Below, piece by piece: positions 36,464-45,037 of a stretch of 64,000 bases of DNA (position 1 is the stretch's first letter; each line of letters opens with the position of its first letter). Both the position numbers and the translations under genes were made by a program. This DNA is from Marinomonas sp. KMM3893 (GTDB taxonomy: Bacteria; Pseudomonadota; Gammaproteobacteria; Pseudomonadales; Marinomonadaceae), in NCBI RefSeq assembly GCF_004352855.1, contig NZ_SJSC01000001.1, positions 558,001 through 622,000 on the forward strand. Reading direction: 5' to 3'. The notes below the pieces were generated by a model that made no database searches, was not told the origin of the DNA, and saw only the letters and a list, made by a program, of their open reading frames with translations.

Positions 36464-38899
36464 TTAGTGAACATCATTGCTGCCTCGATTAAAAACAATC
36501 TTTTCGACATCAGCAAAACGCTCAGCAAAATGCACCGTCATCCCTTCTTTCACGGATTCTGGCAATTCATAAAAATCCCGGCGATTTGGCTCAGGTAAAA
36601 TAACTTCACTGATTTTGCTGCGTTTTGCCGCGATAATTTTCTCTCTGATACCACCAACCGCCAATACCTGCCCAGTCAAGGTTAGCTCACCCGTCATCGC
36701 CAACCCTTTGCGAATAGGCTCACCTCGCGCTAATGACATTAACGCCGTTGCCATGGTAACACCGGCACTAGGGCCATCTTTTGGCGTGGCGCCTTCCGGC
36801 ACATGCAAATGCACTAAACATTTATCAAAATACTCAGGGGTACGTTGATAACTTTTGGTGTGTGAGAAAACATAAGAATACGCAATCTCTGCCGACTCTT
36901 TCATGACATCGCCCAATTTACCTGTCAATTTCAAGCCACGAGTCAAATCATGTACCTTATTGGCTTCAATAGGCAGTGTTGCTCCGCCCATTGAAGTCCA
37001 CGCAAGCCCAGTCACGACCCCTACGCCTTGCAAGGTTTTTTCAGGTCGGAAATACGGCATACCGAGTAACTTTTCTACATCTTTCACACCCACACTGATC
37101 GTTTCTTTCTCACCCGTCATTAAGCTAACAACCGACTTACGTAAGATTTTTTGCAGGAGTTTATCCAGCCCTCGAACCCCAGCTTCACGCGCATAATGTT
37201 CAATAATATGGCGCAACGCAGCATCGGTAATATTAAGCTGCTTTTTCAACAACTTATTCTTTTTAAGTAATTTCGGCCACAGGTGCTGCTTGGCGATAGC
37301 AAGCTTTTCATCGCCAATATAACCAGACAACCGAATCACATCCATTCGATCCAATAACGGCGCTGGAATAGTATCAAGTTGGTTCGCAGTACAAATAAAC
37401 AAGGTCTTAGAAAGGTCGACTCTCATGTCTAAATAATGATCTAAGAACTCACTGTTCTGCTCAGGGTCTAACGCTTCTAATAAAGAAGACGCGGGATCCC
37501 CCTGAAAAGAAGAGCCAATTTTGTCCACTTCATCCAACATGATAACGGGGTTTTCAACCTCTACATCTTTCAGAGCTTGAACAAATTTCCCGGGCAACGC
37601 GCCAATATAAGTGCGTCTATGACCTTTAATTTCTGCTTCGTCTCGCATACCACCCAAGCTAAATCGATAGAACTTACGATTCAAGGATTCTGCTATGGAT
37701 TTACCAATCGATGTTTTACCGACCCCTGGTGGTCCAACTAATAATAAAATCGAGCCCCCCATTTCACCGCGATGCGCCCCCAGAGCCAAGAATTCAACAA
37801 TGCGATCCTTTATGTCTCCAAGTCCAGCATGGTGAGATTCAAGTACGTCTCGCGCAACGCTAATATCAAGGTTATCGGCAGAATGAACACCCCATGGTAA
37901 GGATGTGGCCCAATCCAAATAGTTACGAGTTACTCCGTATTCTGGAGAACCTGTTTCTAGAATACTTAACTTATGAAGCTCTTCTTGGATTTTGTCATTT
38001 ACCGCATCAGGAACCGTTTTCCCCTCAAGGCGCGCCTCAAATGTTTCCACATCAGACGTACGATCATCTTTCGAAATGCCCAACTCTTTTTGAATGACTT
38101 TAAGCTGCTCTTTTAAGAAGAACTCGCGCTGATGCTGACTGATTTTGTCATTTACTTCCGCACTAATTTCATTCTGAAGACGGGCAATCTCGAGTTCTTT
38201 TTTGATCAAGGTAAGCGACAAGTGCATTCTTGCCTGAACCTGCGCCGTTTCTAGTACCTCGTATAAATCCTTCCCATCCGCAGAAGTGATCGATGCGGCA
38301 AAATCTGCCAGTAACCCAGGCTCATTAAAAGAAAAACGGCCAATGTATTGACGTAAATCTTCACTGAAAAGAGGGTTTAAACGGATCAACTCTTTAATCG
38401 AGTCTAAAATGGCAATGGAATACGCTTTCGTTTCATCATCACTCTTTTTAGAATCGTTAATGTAACGAACACGTGCTAAGTACGGCGTGGTTTCACTTAA
38501 CCACTCAACCACTTCAAAGCGTTTCACCCCTTGCGCTAAGAAGGTGATTTTATCATTTTGTTTTTCTGCCTTGTGTACGCGGGCAACACAACCGATGGCC
38601 CGAAAAGATTCAACCGGTGGCGCCCCTTTTACTTTGTCGACATACACCAATCCCACTGCTGTCTGAGGATCCTCGGCAATGCGATCTAACGTATCTTCCC
38701 ATGGGTCTGCATCCACCATCACAGGCTGTACTTGAGCGGGGAAGAAAGGTCGGCTGGAGATAGGCAAAAGATACAGAGTATCAGGCAGCACATCATCCGG
38801 TAATGCTAAGCCTCTTGGGTCATTAATCGCGACACTGTCTTCTTCAACGTCTGTTATTTGTTCATCTTCTACATCTGGGTACTGATCATCATTATTCAT
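36464..38899 (-). CDS. lon: Lon protease, solitary Lon2/AsrA-like type
   Basis: An 811-residue ATP-dependent protease that degrades misfolded and regulatory proteins. It shows the Lon N-domain, Walker A GPPGVGKT (389-396), Walker B PVIMLDEVDK, and the Ser-Lys dyad: Ser711 in PKDGPSAGVTM and Lys754 in GGIREKIIAAKRS. The N-terminal region starts with an acidic stretch of about 35 residues and then PISSRPFFPAQVQPVMV rather than the LPLRDVVVFPHMVIPLFVGR of the clpX-linked housekeeping Lon. That pattern, and the lack of clpX or hupB nearby, resemble Pseudomonas AsrA (a second Lon linked to stress and aminoglycoside response). This subfamily call is from memory of the motif. Confidence 0.92.
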   Translation of the reverse strand: MNNDDQYPDVEDEQITDVEEDSVAINDPRGLALPDDVLPDTLYLLPISSRPFFPAQVQPVMVDADPWEDTLDRIAEDPQTAVGLVYVDKVKGAPPVESFRAIGCVARVHKAEKQNDKITFLAQGVKRFEVVEWLSETTPYLARVRYINDSKKSDDETKAYSIAILDSIKELIRLNPLFSEDLRQYIGRFSFNEPGLLADFAASITSADGKDLYEVLETAQVQARMHLSLTLIKKELEIARLQNEISAEVNDKISQHQREFFLKEQLKVIQKELGISKDDRTSDVETFEARLEGKTVPDAVNDKIQEELHKLSILETGSPEYGVTRNYLDWATSLPWGVHSADNLDISVARDVLESHHAGLGDIKDRIVEFLALGAHRGEMGGSILLLVGPPGVGKTSIGKSIAESLNRKFYRFSLGGMRDEAEIKGHRRTYIGALPGKFVQALKDVEVENPVIMLDEVDKIGSSFQGDPASSLLEALDPEQNSEFLDHYLDMRVDLSKTLFICTANQLDTIPAPLLDRMDVIRLSGYIGDEKLAIAKQHLWPKLLKKNKLLKKQLNITDAALRHIIEHYAREAGVRGLDKLLQKILRKSVVSLMTGEKETISVGVKDVEKLLGMPYFRPEKTLQGVGVVTGLAWTSMGGATLPIEANKVHDLTRGLKLTGKLGDVMKESAEIAYSYVFSHTKSYQRTPEYFDKCLVHLHVPEGATPKDGPSAGVTMATALMSLARGEPIRKGLAMTGELTLTGQVLAVGGIREKIIAAKRSKISEVILPEPNRRDFYELPESVKEGMTVHFAERFADVEKIVFNRGSNDVH

Positions 38900-38929
38900 A
38901 ATCTACTTCTCAATGAATCCAAGTTTCGC

Positions 38930-38943
38930 TCTCAATATTGAGA
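38930..38943. promoter_or_regulatory. Palindrome upstream of lon
   Basis: TCTCAATATTGAGA is a perfect 14-base palindrome 31 bases upstream of the lon start. It could be an operator or part of a stress-responsive promoter. No clear sigma32 consensus was found. Confidence 0.35.
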
Positions 38944-39164
38944 TTCAAAATACTGCACTAGAATCTAGCTACGTTACTCATTTATGTAATGCCAATCCGA
39001 ATGAAAACAATCCCTAACTGTCTTTTTCCTATTCTTTGCCCATTCCTAAGCGTGCTAACCAAAAAGACAGGATTGCTGATTAATCAACAAAACCATTGTG
39101 GTATCATTCCTGCACAATATTTATTAACAACGCGCCGCCTCCATTTAAATAGAAGGAAACAACC

Positions 39165-39821
39165 ATGACTCGCGATGAGCTCCTTAAGACTTACCCTGAT
39201 ATTTTCGTGATCAATCACCCTTTTGTTAAACATAAACTAACCAGTTTGAGAGACAAAAACACCAACACTCGAGAGTTCCGCATGTTGGTAGAAGAGTTAG
39301 GGACCTTAATTGGTTACGAAGCGACTCGTGATTTAGAAACAGTGGATACCGAGGTAGAAACACCTTTAGAAACAACATTGAGCCCAATGTTAAAAGGCAA
39401 AAAATTATGCATAGTAACCATCATGCGTGCCGGCAACGGCTTAGCAGAAGGCGTGCTTAAGCTGTCTCCTTCTGCCCGTGTTGGCCACGTGGGTATGTAT
39501 CGTGATCCAGAGACCAAGCAACCAGTAGAATACTACTTAAAGATGCCTCACTCTGTAGACGAAAGAACCATCATTGTCGTTGACCCTATGTTAGCAACGG
39601 GGAATTCAGCTATCGCAGCCATCGATAAAATGAAAGAGATGGGAGCGAAAGACATTCGTTTCATTTGCCTATTTGCAGCACCTGAAGGCATTGAAGCCTT
39701 CAAAAAAGCCCACAGCGATGTGCCTATGTATGTAGGGGCAATTGACCGAGAATTAGACGAACACGCCTACATTCGCCCAGGTGTTGGCGACGCTGGCGAC
39801 CGAATTTACGGAACTCGCTAG
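39165..39821 (+). CDS. upp: Uracil phosphoribosyltransferase
   Basis: A 218-residue pyrimidine salvage enzyme that makes UMP from uracil and PRPP. It shows [15 protein letters not shown], the PRPP loop [19 protein letters not shown] and the C-terminal [16 protein letters not shown] uracil-binding motif. AGAAGGAAACAACC precedes the ATG. Single gene with its own terminator. Confidence 0.97.
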   Translation: MTRDELLKTYPDIFVINHPFVKHKLTSLRDKNTNTREFRMLVEELGTLIGYEATRDLETVDTEVETPLETTLSPMLKGKKLCIVTIMRAGNGLAEGVLKLSPSARVGHVGMYRDPETKQPVEYYLKMPHSVDERTIIVVDPMLATGNSAIAAIDKMKEMGAKDIRFICLFAAPEGIEAFKKAHSDVPMYVGAIDRELDEHAYIRPGVGDAGDRIYGTR

Positions 39822-39827
39822 TAAAAA

Positions 39828-39856
39828 AGGCCATCTAGCTTTGCGCTGGATGGCCT
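39828..39856. terminator. Terminator after upp
   Basis: AGGCCATCTAGC (39828-39839) pairs with GCTGGATGGCCT (39845-39856) with one G-T pair. It lies between convergent upp and the LysE-type gene and has A/T-rich flanks. Confidence 0.7.
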
Positions 39857-39909
39857 ACCTTTCCAATATCGATTCTTTTCACACTCTCTTTAACGCCGCT
39901 TTTTTCACA

Positions 39910-40527
39910 CTATCCCTTTAAGCCTAAATAGCAGCCAGCCAACGCCATAATACTGCCAGCCGATCGGTTCAAACCTTTCATGGCTTTTTCAGACTTCATA
40001 TAGCGCCGAGCCTGAGAAGCGCCAACAGAAACAATCGACAAACCAAGTAATAACGCCGTAAAAGCAATCACTGCCGCCAACAAAACATCCATGCCATGTA
40101 AGGTGGTAACGTCTAGAAAGTTAGGAAGAAACGCGATATAAAATACGATAACTTTGGGATTTGATGCCGAAATCATAAAGCCCTGTAAAAAGCTTGCCAG
40201 CCCATTTGTCGTATTTTTTGAAGTCGCTTCATCACCATTCGAGACTGGAGAAGTCCACATTTTCCAACCAAGGTAAATCAGATACGCTGCCCCAAGGTAA
40301 CGCACCAGTAAAAAGGCGGTTTCCCATTGTGCTGCGATAGCAGCCAGACCATAACAAGCCATGATTAAATACACTATGTCACTTAGTGCCATCCCAACAC
40401 ACAAGGCAACCGAATTTTTGGCACCTCTCATCATGCTACGGCCAATAATCGCAAATACACCAGGCCCCGGCGTCACACTAAATATAAAAATCGCAATAAA
40501 GAAGGTAATCGCACTTTGCAAAGTCAT
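39910..40527 (-). CDS. LysE/RhtB-family amino-acid exporter
   Basis: A 205-residue inner-membrane protein with six hydrophobic segments. It starts with ITFFIAIFIFSVTPGPGVFA, the conserved PGP motif of LysE/RhtB exporters, and has YLGAAYLIYLGWKMW. It would export amino acids or homoserine-lactone-like compounds. It lies two bases after a TetR gene whose stop overlaps the AAGGAGGAG ribosome site, so the two are one operon. Substrate unknown. Confidence 0.87.
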   Translation of the reverse strand: MTLQSAITFFIAIFIFSVTPGPGVFAIIGRSMMRGAKNSVALCVGMALSDIVYLIMACYGLAAIAAQWETAFLLVRYLGAAYLIYLGWKMWTSPVSNGDEATSKNTTNGLASFLQGFMISASNPKVIVFYIAFLPNFLDVTTLHGMDVLLAAVIAFTALLLGLSIVSVGASQARRYMKSEKAMKGLNRSAGSIMALAGCYLGLKG

Positions 40528-40529
40528 TG

Positions 40530-41174
40530 TTACTCCTCCTTTACACCGCAGCCGGCCAACACCATTCGAGTAATAAACTGTTTCGCTTCTGCGTAGTCCT
40601 CTTCATCCAAGCTTTCTTTGCCAAGTAGTACTTTCACCTGGGCATCAAAGTCGGCGTACGTTTGGGTCATAGCCCACATGCTGATAAAAAGATGCTCTAC
40701 TGAAATCGGCGCCATTAGACCCTGCTCAACCCAAGTTTGGATCGTATGTTTCTCCCGACTCAACTCTGTCACAAAGTTCTCACGAAGATAGCTCAAGACA
40801 AACTCATCTTCACCAATAAGCGCCATCGCAAACACCTTAGAAGCACTTACATTGATACGCGACTGGTCTATTTTCTCGCTGATGTAACGGGTTAAATTTT
40901 TTCTCGGACCGTCTTCTAAAGTAAACTGGCTCACCGACGCTAGCCACATCGCTAAGATACGTTCTAATACCGCTTCTAATAAATCTTTTTTGGAGCGATA
41001 GTAATAATGGATATTCGCTTTGGGTAGGTTGGCTTCATTCGCAATCATTTGTGTGGTGGTTTTTGCCAAGCCCTGGCGTGCAAAAACACGCTCTGCTGTT
41101 TCGAGGATAAGCGCTTGGTTTTGAGCACGAATGTGCGTCTTTAGCTGATCTTTGGCTCTCTTTACTTCAGACAA
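40530..41174 (-). CDS. TetR-family regulator (RutR-like)
   Basis: A 214-residue regulator. The N-terminal helix-turn-helix is clear (ILETAERVFARQGLAKTTTQ, IANEANLPKANIHYYYRSKK, DLLEAVLERILAMWL). The C-terminal domain (WVEQGLMAPISVEHLFISMW then AMTQTYADFDAQVKVLL) resembles RutR, which senses uracil; this is interesting given upp nearby, although upp is on the other strand and has its own terminator. It probably represses its own operon with the LysE-type exporter. No rut genes are present in the window. Confidence 0.85.
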   Translation of the reverse strand: MSEVKRAKDQLKTHIRAQNQALILETAERVFARQGLAKTTTQMIANEANLPKANIHYYYRSKKDLLEAVLERILAMWLASVSQFTLEDGPRKNLTRYISEKIDQSRINVSASKVFAMALIGEDEFVLSYLRENFVTELSREKHTIQTWVEQGLMAPISVEHLFISMWAMTQTYADFDAQVKVLLGKESLDEEDYAEAKQFITRMVLAGCGVKEE

Positions 41175-41307
41175 AATAATGCCTCATTTGCTGACGGATA
41201 TTAACGAAAAGGGGAATATTGCTTTTCCATTCGCAATATTTGCTGGCAAAGATAACACTCTTTAATGAGAGGAAGAAGCGAGAGAGCCGAATCAGAAAGT
41301 TTGGCAT

Positions 41308-41330
41308 AAAAAAAGGGAGCCGAAGCTCCC
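41308..41330 (-). terminator. Intrinsic terminator upstream of the tetR-lysE operon
   Basis: On the minus strand GGGAGC (41325-41330) and GCTCCC (41315-41320) form a stem with a TTCG tetraloop and run into TTTTTTT (41308-41314). It belongs to a transcript that begins upstream of tetR. Confidence 0.85.
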
Positions 41331-41470
41331 CATTTCCCCTCACAGCAGAGACGTTAAAACGACTATAGGCATTCATCGTTACGCTAACTGCTGCACCACG
41401 TTGGCTCAGTTATTGTTCAAAGCAAGAAGAGCTTTTTCACAATGTTCTTTTTCTAAGCAAGTACTCACTA
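41308..41470 (-). ncRNA. Candidate structured small RNA or attenuator leader
   Basis: A 425-base gap between the diguanylate cyclase and tetR contains a minus-strand unit with (i) a TATAGT hexamer near 41467-41472, (ii) an elongated hairpin whose arms are CAGCAG (complement of 41388-41393) and CTGCTG (complement of 41343-41348), extended inward by GTTA/TAAC and AACGA/TCGTT, and (iii) a strong terminator GGGAGC-TTCG-GCTCCC followed by seven Ts (41308-41330). A 20-residue frame with a GTG start (41406-41468, MSTCLEKEHCEKALLALNNN) precedes the hairpin. It could be an sRNA, a dual-function RNA, or a leader controlling the tetR-lysE operon 134 bases further on. It matches no RNA family that I know. 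Confidence 0.4.
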
Positions 41471-41490
41471 TAAATACTTCGCTTTTAATA

Positions 41491-41505
41491 AAGCCTAGAA
41501 GGCTT
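41491..41505. repeat. Short hairpin in the gap after the diguanylate cyclase gene
   Basis: AAGCC (41491-41495) and GGCTT (41501-41505) form a small hairpin; on the minus strand it is followed by TATTAAAA. It may be a weak terminator for the diguanylate cyclase transcript. Confidence 0.4.
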
Positions 41506-41598
41506 CGTTGAATTCAGTGAAGGGAATTATAAACAGCTGTTCAGCAAGCGCAATAGATCAAGGTAAAAAACTTGACCAATCGTACAACTTTTTACACT

Positions 41599-42750
41599 TT
41601 AGCTCTTTTTCAAAGCGGGCGCTTGGGCAACTCGGTTTCGCCCTTTGCGTTTTGCTTGGTACAAAGCTTCATCTGCCCGCTTTAACACCTCATCAGGAAG
41701 ATCCCCTTGAGTCGCAAAAGCCACCCCGATGCTAGCCGTAACAGTTACCGACACCTCTTTTTTCTTCTTAGGGTCAAAAACAGACACTTCGGCCTGCTCA
41801 ATATGCGAACGAATGTCTTCTAGAATGTCCGCTACGCCTTCCAAGCGATTGTGTCGAAATACAATGGTAAATTCCTCCCCACCATAACGAAATGCTTTCC
41901 CTGGGTGAGAAAAGCGTTTCAATTGAGCGGCGACATTCTTCAAGACAATGTCCCCCATATCGTGCCCATAGGTATCGTTGAACTTTTTAAAGTGATCAAC
42001 ATCGACCATCGCTAAGGCGTACTTTTTAGGCAATCCGACCAATTTTTCATTCAAGGCTCGACGCCCTAGCAATTGTGTTAAATCGTCTAAATACGCCATA
42101 CGATGGCTTTCCATTAGCAAAAACCAAATCCATAGGAGAAATTGCGCAGACAGCAAGGCATCAAACTGACTTTGAGAAACAGAGAAGTGGGTTAAAACAA
42201 TAAGGCTAACAATACTAATCAGACCGCTCGCCTGAAAATTATCCCCTGTTGACCACCAACCTACAAACACCAACACAATACTGAAGCATAATATCAACCA
42301 AAGTAGAAAGCTCGACCATGTGGTTTCAAAATGGAAAATGGCTTGATCTAAAAAGCCGAAAGAAACCCAATGGGATTCAACCGCGTAGCACCACCCCAAC
42401 AACATACCAACAAAGAGTAATCGATTAATCACAAAGCGATTAAAAAACCCTCTTTCTCTTACAAAGGACAAGAGTGCAATACAAAAGCACGACACCACCA
42501 AATACGCCGTCATCGAAGCATCATCACTCGCACCATGCAGTTTAGGTATCAGCAGTAGACAAACCAAGATGAGCACTCGGCCTTTGTTGAAGTGCCAAGA
42601 TAACAACAAAGCGATGATGGATAATATAAAAGGGAAAAATGGCAGGAGCGCAAACCACAACGGCGGCAGTGTCCCAACATATAAGCTAGCATACACACTG
42701 GCTAGCAAAATCAGGAATGGGATCAAAAGAGACTGTAAACGCTCAACCAT
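41599..42750 (-). CDS. Membrane-bound GGDEF diguanylate cyclase
   Basis: A 383-residue protein that makes the second messenger c-di-GMP. The first 215 residues hold about seven to eight hydrophobic helices without a recognised ligand domain. The C-terminal GGDEF domain begins at DDLTQLLGRRALNEKL, has DVDHFKKFNDTYGHDMGD and the active-site loop FRYGGEEFTIVF. The GGEEF form is active in known enzymes. The RxxD inhibitory site expected five residues before GGEEF reads SHPG, so product feedback at the I-site is probably absent. It stands alone. Confidence 0.9.
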   Translation of the reverse strand: MVERLQSLLIPFLILLASVYASLYVGTLPPLWFALLPFFPFILSIIALLLSWHFNKGRVLILVCLLLIPKLHGASDDASMTAYLVVSCFCIALLSFVRERGFFNRFVINRLLFVGMLLGWCYAVESHWVSFGFLDQAIFHFETTWSSFLLWLILCFSIVLVFVGWWSTGDNFQASGLISIVSLIVLTHFSVSQSQFDALLSAQFLLWIWFLLMESHRMAYLDDLTQLLGRRALNEKLVGLPKKYALAMVDVDHFKKFNDTYGHDMGDIVLKNVAAQLKRFSHPGKAFRYGGEEFTIVFRHNRLEGVADILEDIRSHIEQAEVSVFDPKKKKEVSVTVTASIGVAFATQGDLPDEVLKRADEALYQAKRKGRNRVAQAPALKKS

Positions 42751-42857
42751 ACAACGCCTTAAAACATCAAATCATTCGATTAAATACAATCAATATTCTG
42801 CCCCGAAAACACTTACGTTTCATTAATAATAGAGAAATAAATTATTAGGAGAAAACG

Positions 42858-43829
42858 ATGGGATTACTGATTAAAGGTAAATGGGTCGACCAATGGTATG
42901 ACACCAAAGCCACAAAAGGGAAATTTGTTCGTGATGACTCTGAGTTTCGGCATCAGATCATCCCTAAAACCGATGATGAAGAGAGTCATGATATGCCATT
43001 TTTGGCAGAAGAAAATCGTTATCACCTCTATGTTTCATTGGCCTGCCCTTGGGCACATAGAACCCTTGTTTTTCGAAAGTTAAAGCAACTTGAAAACATC
43101 GTCAGCGTAAGTTGCGTGCACCCAGACATGCTCTCTAATGGTTGGGAATTTAAACATGAAACGCCGTTTTCAGACCCTCAAGTGCCTACCGGAGATCCTC
43201 TTTACCACTTCGATTTTGCCCATCAGCTGTATACTAAAGCCATGCCAACCTACACAGGCCGAGTTACCGTCCCCATCCTATGGGACAAAAAAACACATAC
43301 GATTGTGTCTAACGAATCGGCCGATATTATCCGAATTTTCAATACAGCATTCAATGAGATAACGCACAACTCAAAGGATTTTTATCCAGTCGCTCTTCGA
43401 TCCGACATAGACCAACTCAACGATCGAATTTATCACACGCTCAATAATGGTGTTTATAAATGTGGCTTTGCCACCACACAAGCGGCTTACGAAGAAGCCT
43501 TGATTCCTCTGTTTTCTACACTAGACTTTTTAGAGGACAAACTTGCCAAGCAAACTTACCTACTAGGGGAACAGCAAACAGAAGCAGACTGGCGTTTATT
43601 TACAACCTTAATCCGTTTTGATGTGGTGTACTTCAATCATTTTAAGTGCAACTTAAAAAGACTGCTTGATTACCCTAACTTAAATGCCTATTTGAAACGC
43701 TTATATGAAACCAAAGGGATCTCAGAGACGGTTAATTTCCAGCATATTAAACGCCATTATTACTACAGCCATGCCACTATTAACCCAAGTAGAATCATCC
43801 CTACAGGGCCTAACGTTTTATTTAATTAA
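42858..43829 (+). CDS. yqjG: Glutathionyl-hydroquinone reductase
   Basis: A 323-residue Xi-class glutathione transferase. Cys63 in LACPWAHRTL is the catalytic residue of the CPWAHR motif, and the C-terminal helical domain includes TEADWRLFTTLIRFDVVY typical of YqjG/EcmL-type enzymes. It reduces glutathionyl-hydroquinones with glutathione. TTAGGAGAAAACG precedes the ATG. Single gene, divergent from the diguanylate cyclase. Confidence 0.93.
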   Translation: MGLLIKGKWVDQWYDTKATKGKFVRDDSEFRHQIIPKTDDEESHDMPFLAEENRYHLYVSLACPWAHRTLVFRKLKQLENIVSVSCVHPDMLSNGWEFKHETPFSDPQVPTGDPLYHFDFAHQLYTKAMPTYTGRVTVPILWDKKTHTIVSNESADIIRIFNTAFNEITHNSKDFYPVALRSDIDQLNDRIYHTLNNGVYKCGFATTQAAYEEALIPLFSTLDFLEDKLAKQTYLLGEQQTEADWRLFTTLIRFDVVYFNHFKCNLKRLLDYPNLNAYLKRLYETKGISETVNFQHIKRHYYYSHATINPSRIIPTGPNVLFN

Positions 43830-43916
43830 CAATGTCTACAATAATAACCGAATAAGGCAAATTAGAGGAGGTCAGGGATAAAGCTATTAAAGTAAGCTCT
43901 TTTTCGAGATAATGCG

Positions 43917-43947
43917 CGTACTTTTTTTACTAATATATGAAAGTACG
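43917..43947. repeat. Inverted repeat upstream of the Bax-like gene
   Basis: CGTACTTT (43917-43924) and AAAGTACG (43940-43947) are perfect 8-base arms with a 15-base AT-rich spacer, about 65 bases before the Bax-like start. Function unknown; could be an operator or a weak terminator for the upstream gene. Confidence 0.35.
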
Positions 43948-44012
43948 ATGACAAAGCCTTTAATGAACAATAGGCTTAGAAAGCGTACAAAACTTGAGAC
44001 TCGTGGTCATTT

Positions 44013-44894
44013 ATGGAAAGAAAAATTCTCTGGCTTATTTCCTTTGCTCTGCTCTTCATTCTGTGGCTAAAAATAGAGCCCGCTGAAGACTCAGTAAGCC
44101 ATCAGTCTCAAAAACAGGTCTCAGAGTCGACAAGTGACAAAGCAAGTGACCGTTCTGGCGAAGCCACGGCGGATGAAAAAAGTTACTTCAAAGCTCACCC
44201 CATTAAGAGCAAAACGCCTGACTTCTTAGCCATAAAAGACATCAAGCAACGCAAAATGGCTTTTTTTAATTTCTTAACCCCCTTTGTGGATGAGAAGAAC
44301 ACCCTCTTGCTGGCTGAAAGAAAACGCCTTATCGAGTTAAGAGGGAAAGCCAAGAATCTGTCAAGAAAAGATAAAAACTGGGTTAGTGGGTTAATGTCTA
44401 ACTACAAGCTTGATAAAGTAGAGACGATTAGCGCTGAGAACATCAATGAATTATTAACTTACATAGACATTGTGCCAGTCTCATTAGTGCTTGCCCAAGC
44501 CGCTAATGAATCCGCTTGGGGGACTTCTCGCTTTGCCACAGACGGCAATAACTTTTTTGGCCAATGGTGCTTTAGAAAGGGTTGTGGCCTAGTACCTGAG
44601 TCAAGAGATGACGATGCGGATCACGAGGTCAGAAAGTTCCGCGACGCCCGAGAATCTGTTTTCGCTTACATTGATAACTTAAACAGCAACAATGCCTATA
44701 AAGAACTAAGAGGCATACGCACAGATTTACGCGACAATAATGCACCGATTACCGGACTTGCACTCGTTCATGGTCTAGACCATTACTCACAGCGTGGACA
44801 AGATTATGTTGACGAAATAGAAGGATTGATCCAATACAATAAACTTTGGCGGTTCAATGCAAGTAATCGCAACAAAGAAAATGCCGAAAAATAA
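44013..44894 (+). CDS. Bax-like glucosaminidase-domain protein
   Basis: A 293-residue protein with an N-terminal membrane anchor or signal (ILWLISFALLFILWLKI, residues 5-21) and a C-terminal glucosaminidase domain related to E. coli Bax and FlgJ. The core is VPVSLVLAQAANESAWGTSR with the catalytic glutamate, then FFGQWCFRKGCGL and HYSQRGQDYVDEIEGLI. It probably cleaves peptidoglycan in the periplasm. The two cysteines in FFGQWCFRKGC may pair. It is followed 143 bases later by fabY in the same direction. Confidence 0.87.
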   Translation: MERKILWLISFALLFILWLKIEPAEDSVSHQSQKQVSESTSDKASDRSGEATADEKSYFKAHPIKSKTPDFLAIKDIKQRKMAFFNFLTPFVDEKNTLLLAERKRLIELRGKAKNLSRKDKNWVSGLMSNYKLDKVETISAENINELLTYIDIVPVSLVLAQAANESAWGTSRFATDGNNFFGQWCFRKGCGLVPESRDDDADHEVRKFRDARESVFAYIDNLNSNNAYKELRGIRTDLRDNNAPITGLALVHGLDHYSQRGQDYVDEIEGLIQYNKLWRFNASNRNKENAEK

Positions 44895-45037
44895 AACGTC
44901 ACAGCAACTCTGTGCATAAAATTGTGATATAGACCTATGTATTTGAAGCGAATTGCGCGCCACAGGGTGGCTAAGCAATCGCGGCTTCATTACAATAGCC
45001 TGATTATTTACCCACTCATAAAAACGAGGAAATTCAA

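Noticed and set aside
41167-41376. Open frame of 69 codons on the minus strand before tetR
   Set aside because: The frame runs straight through a strong intrinsic terminator, so it would hardly be transcribed in full; no recognisable domain.
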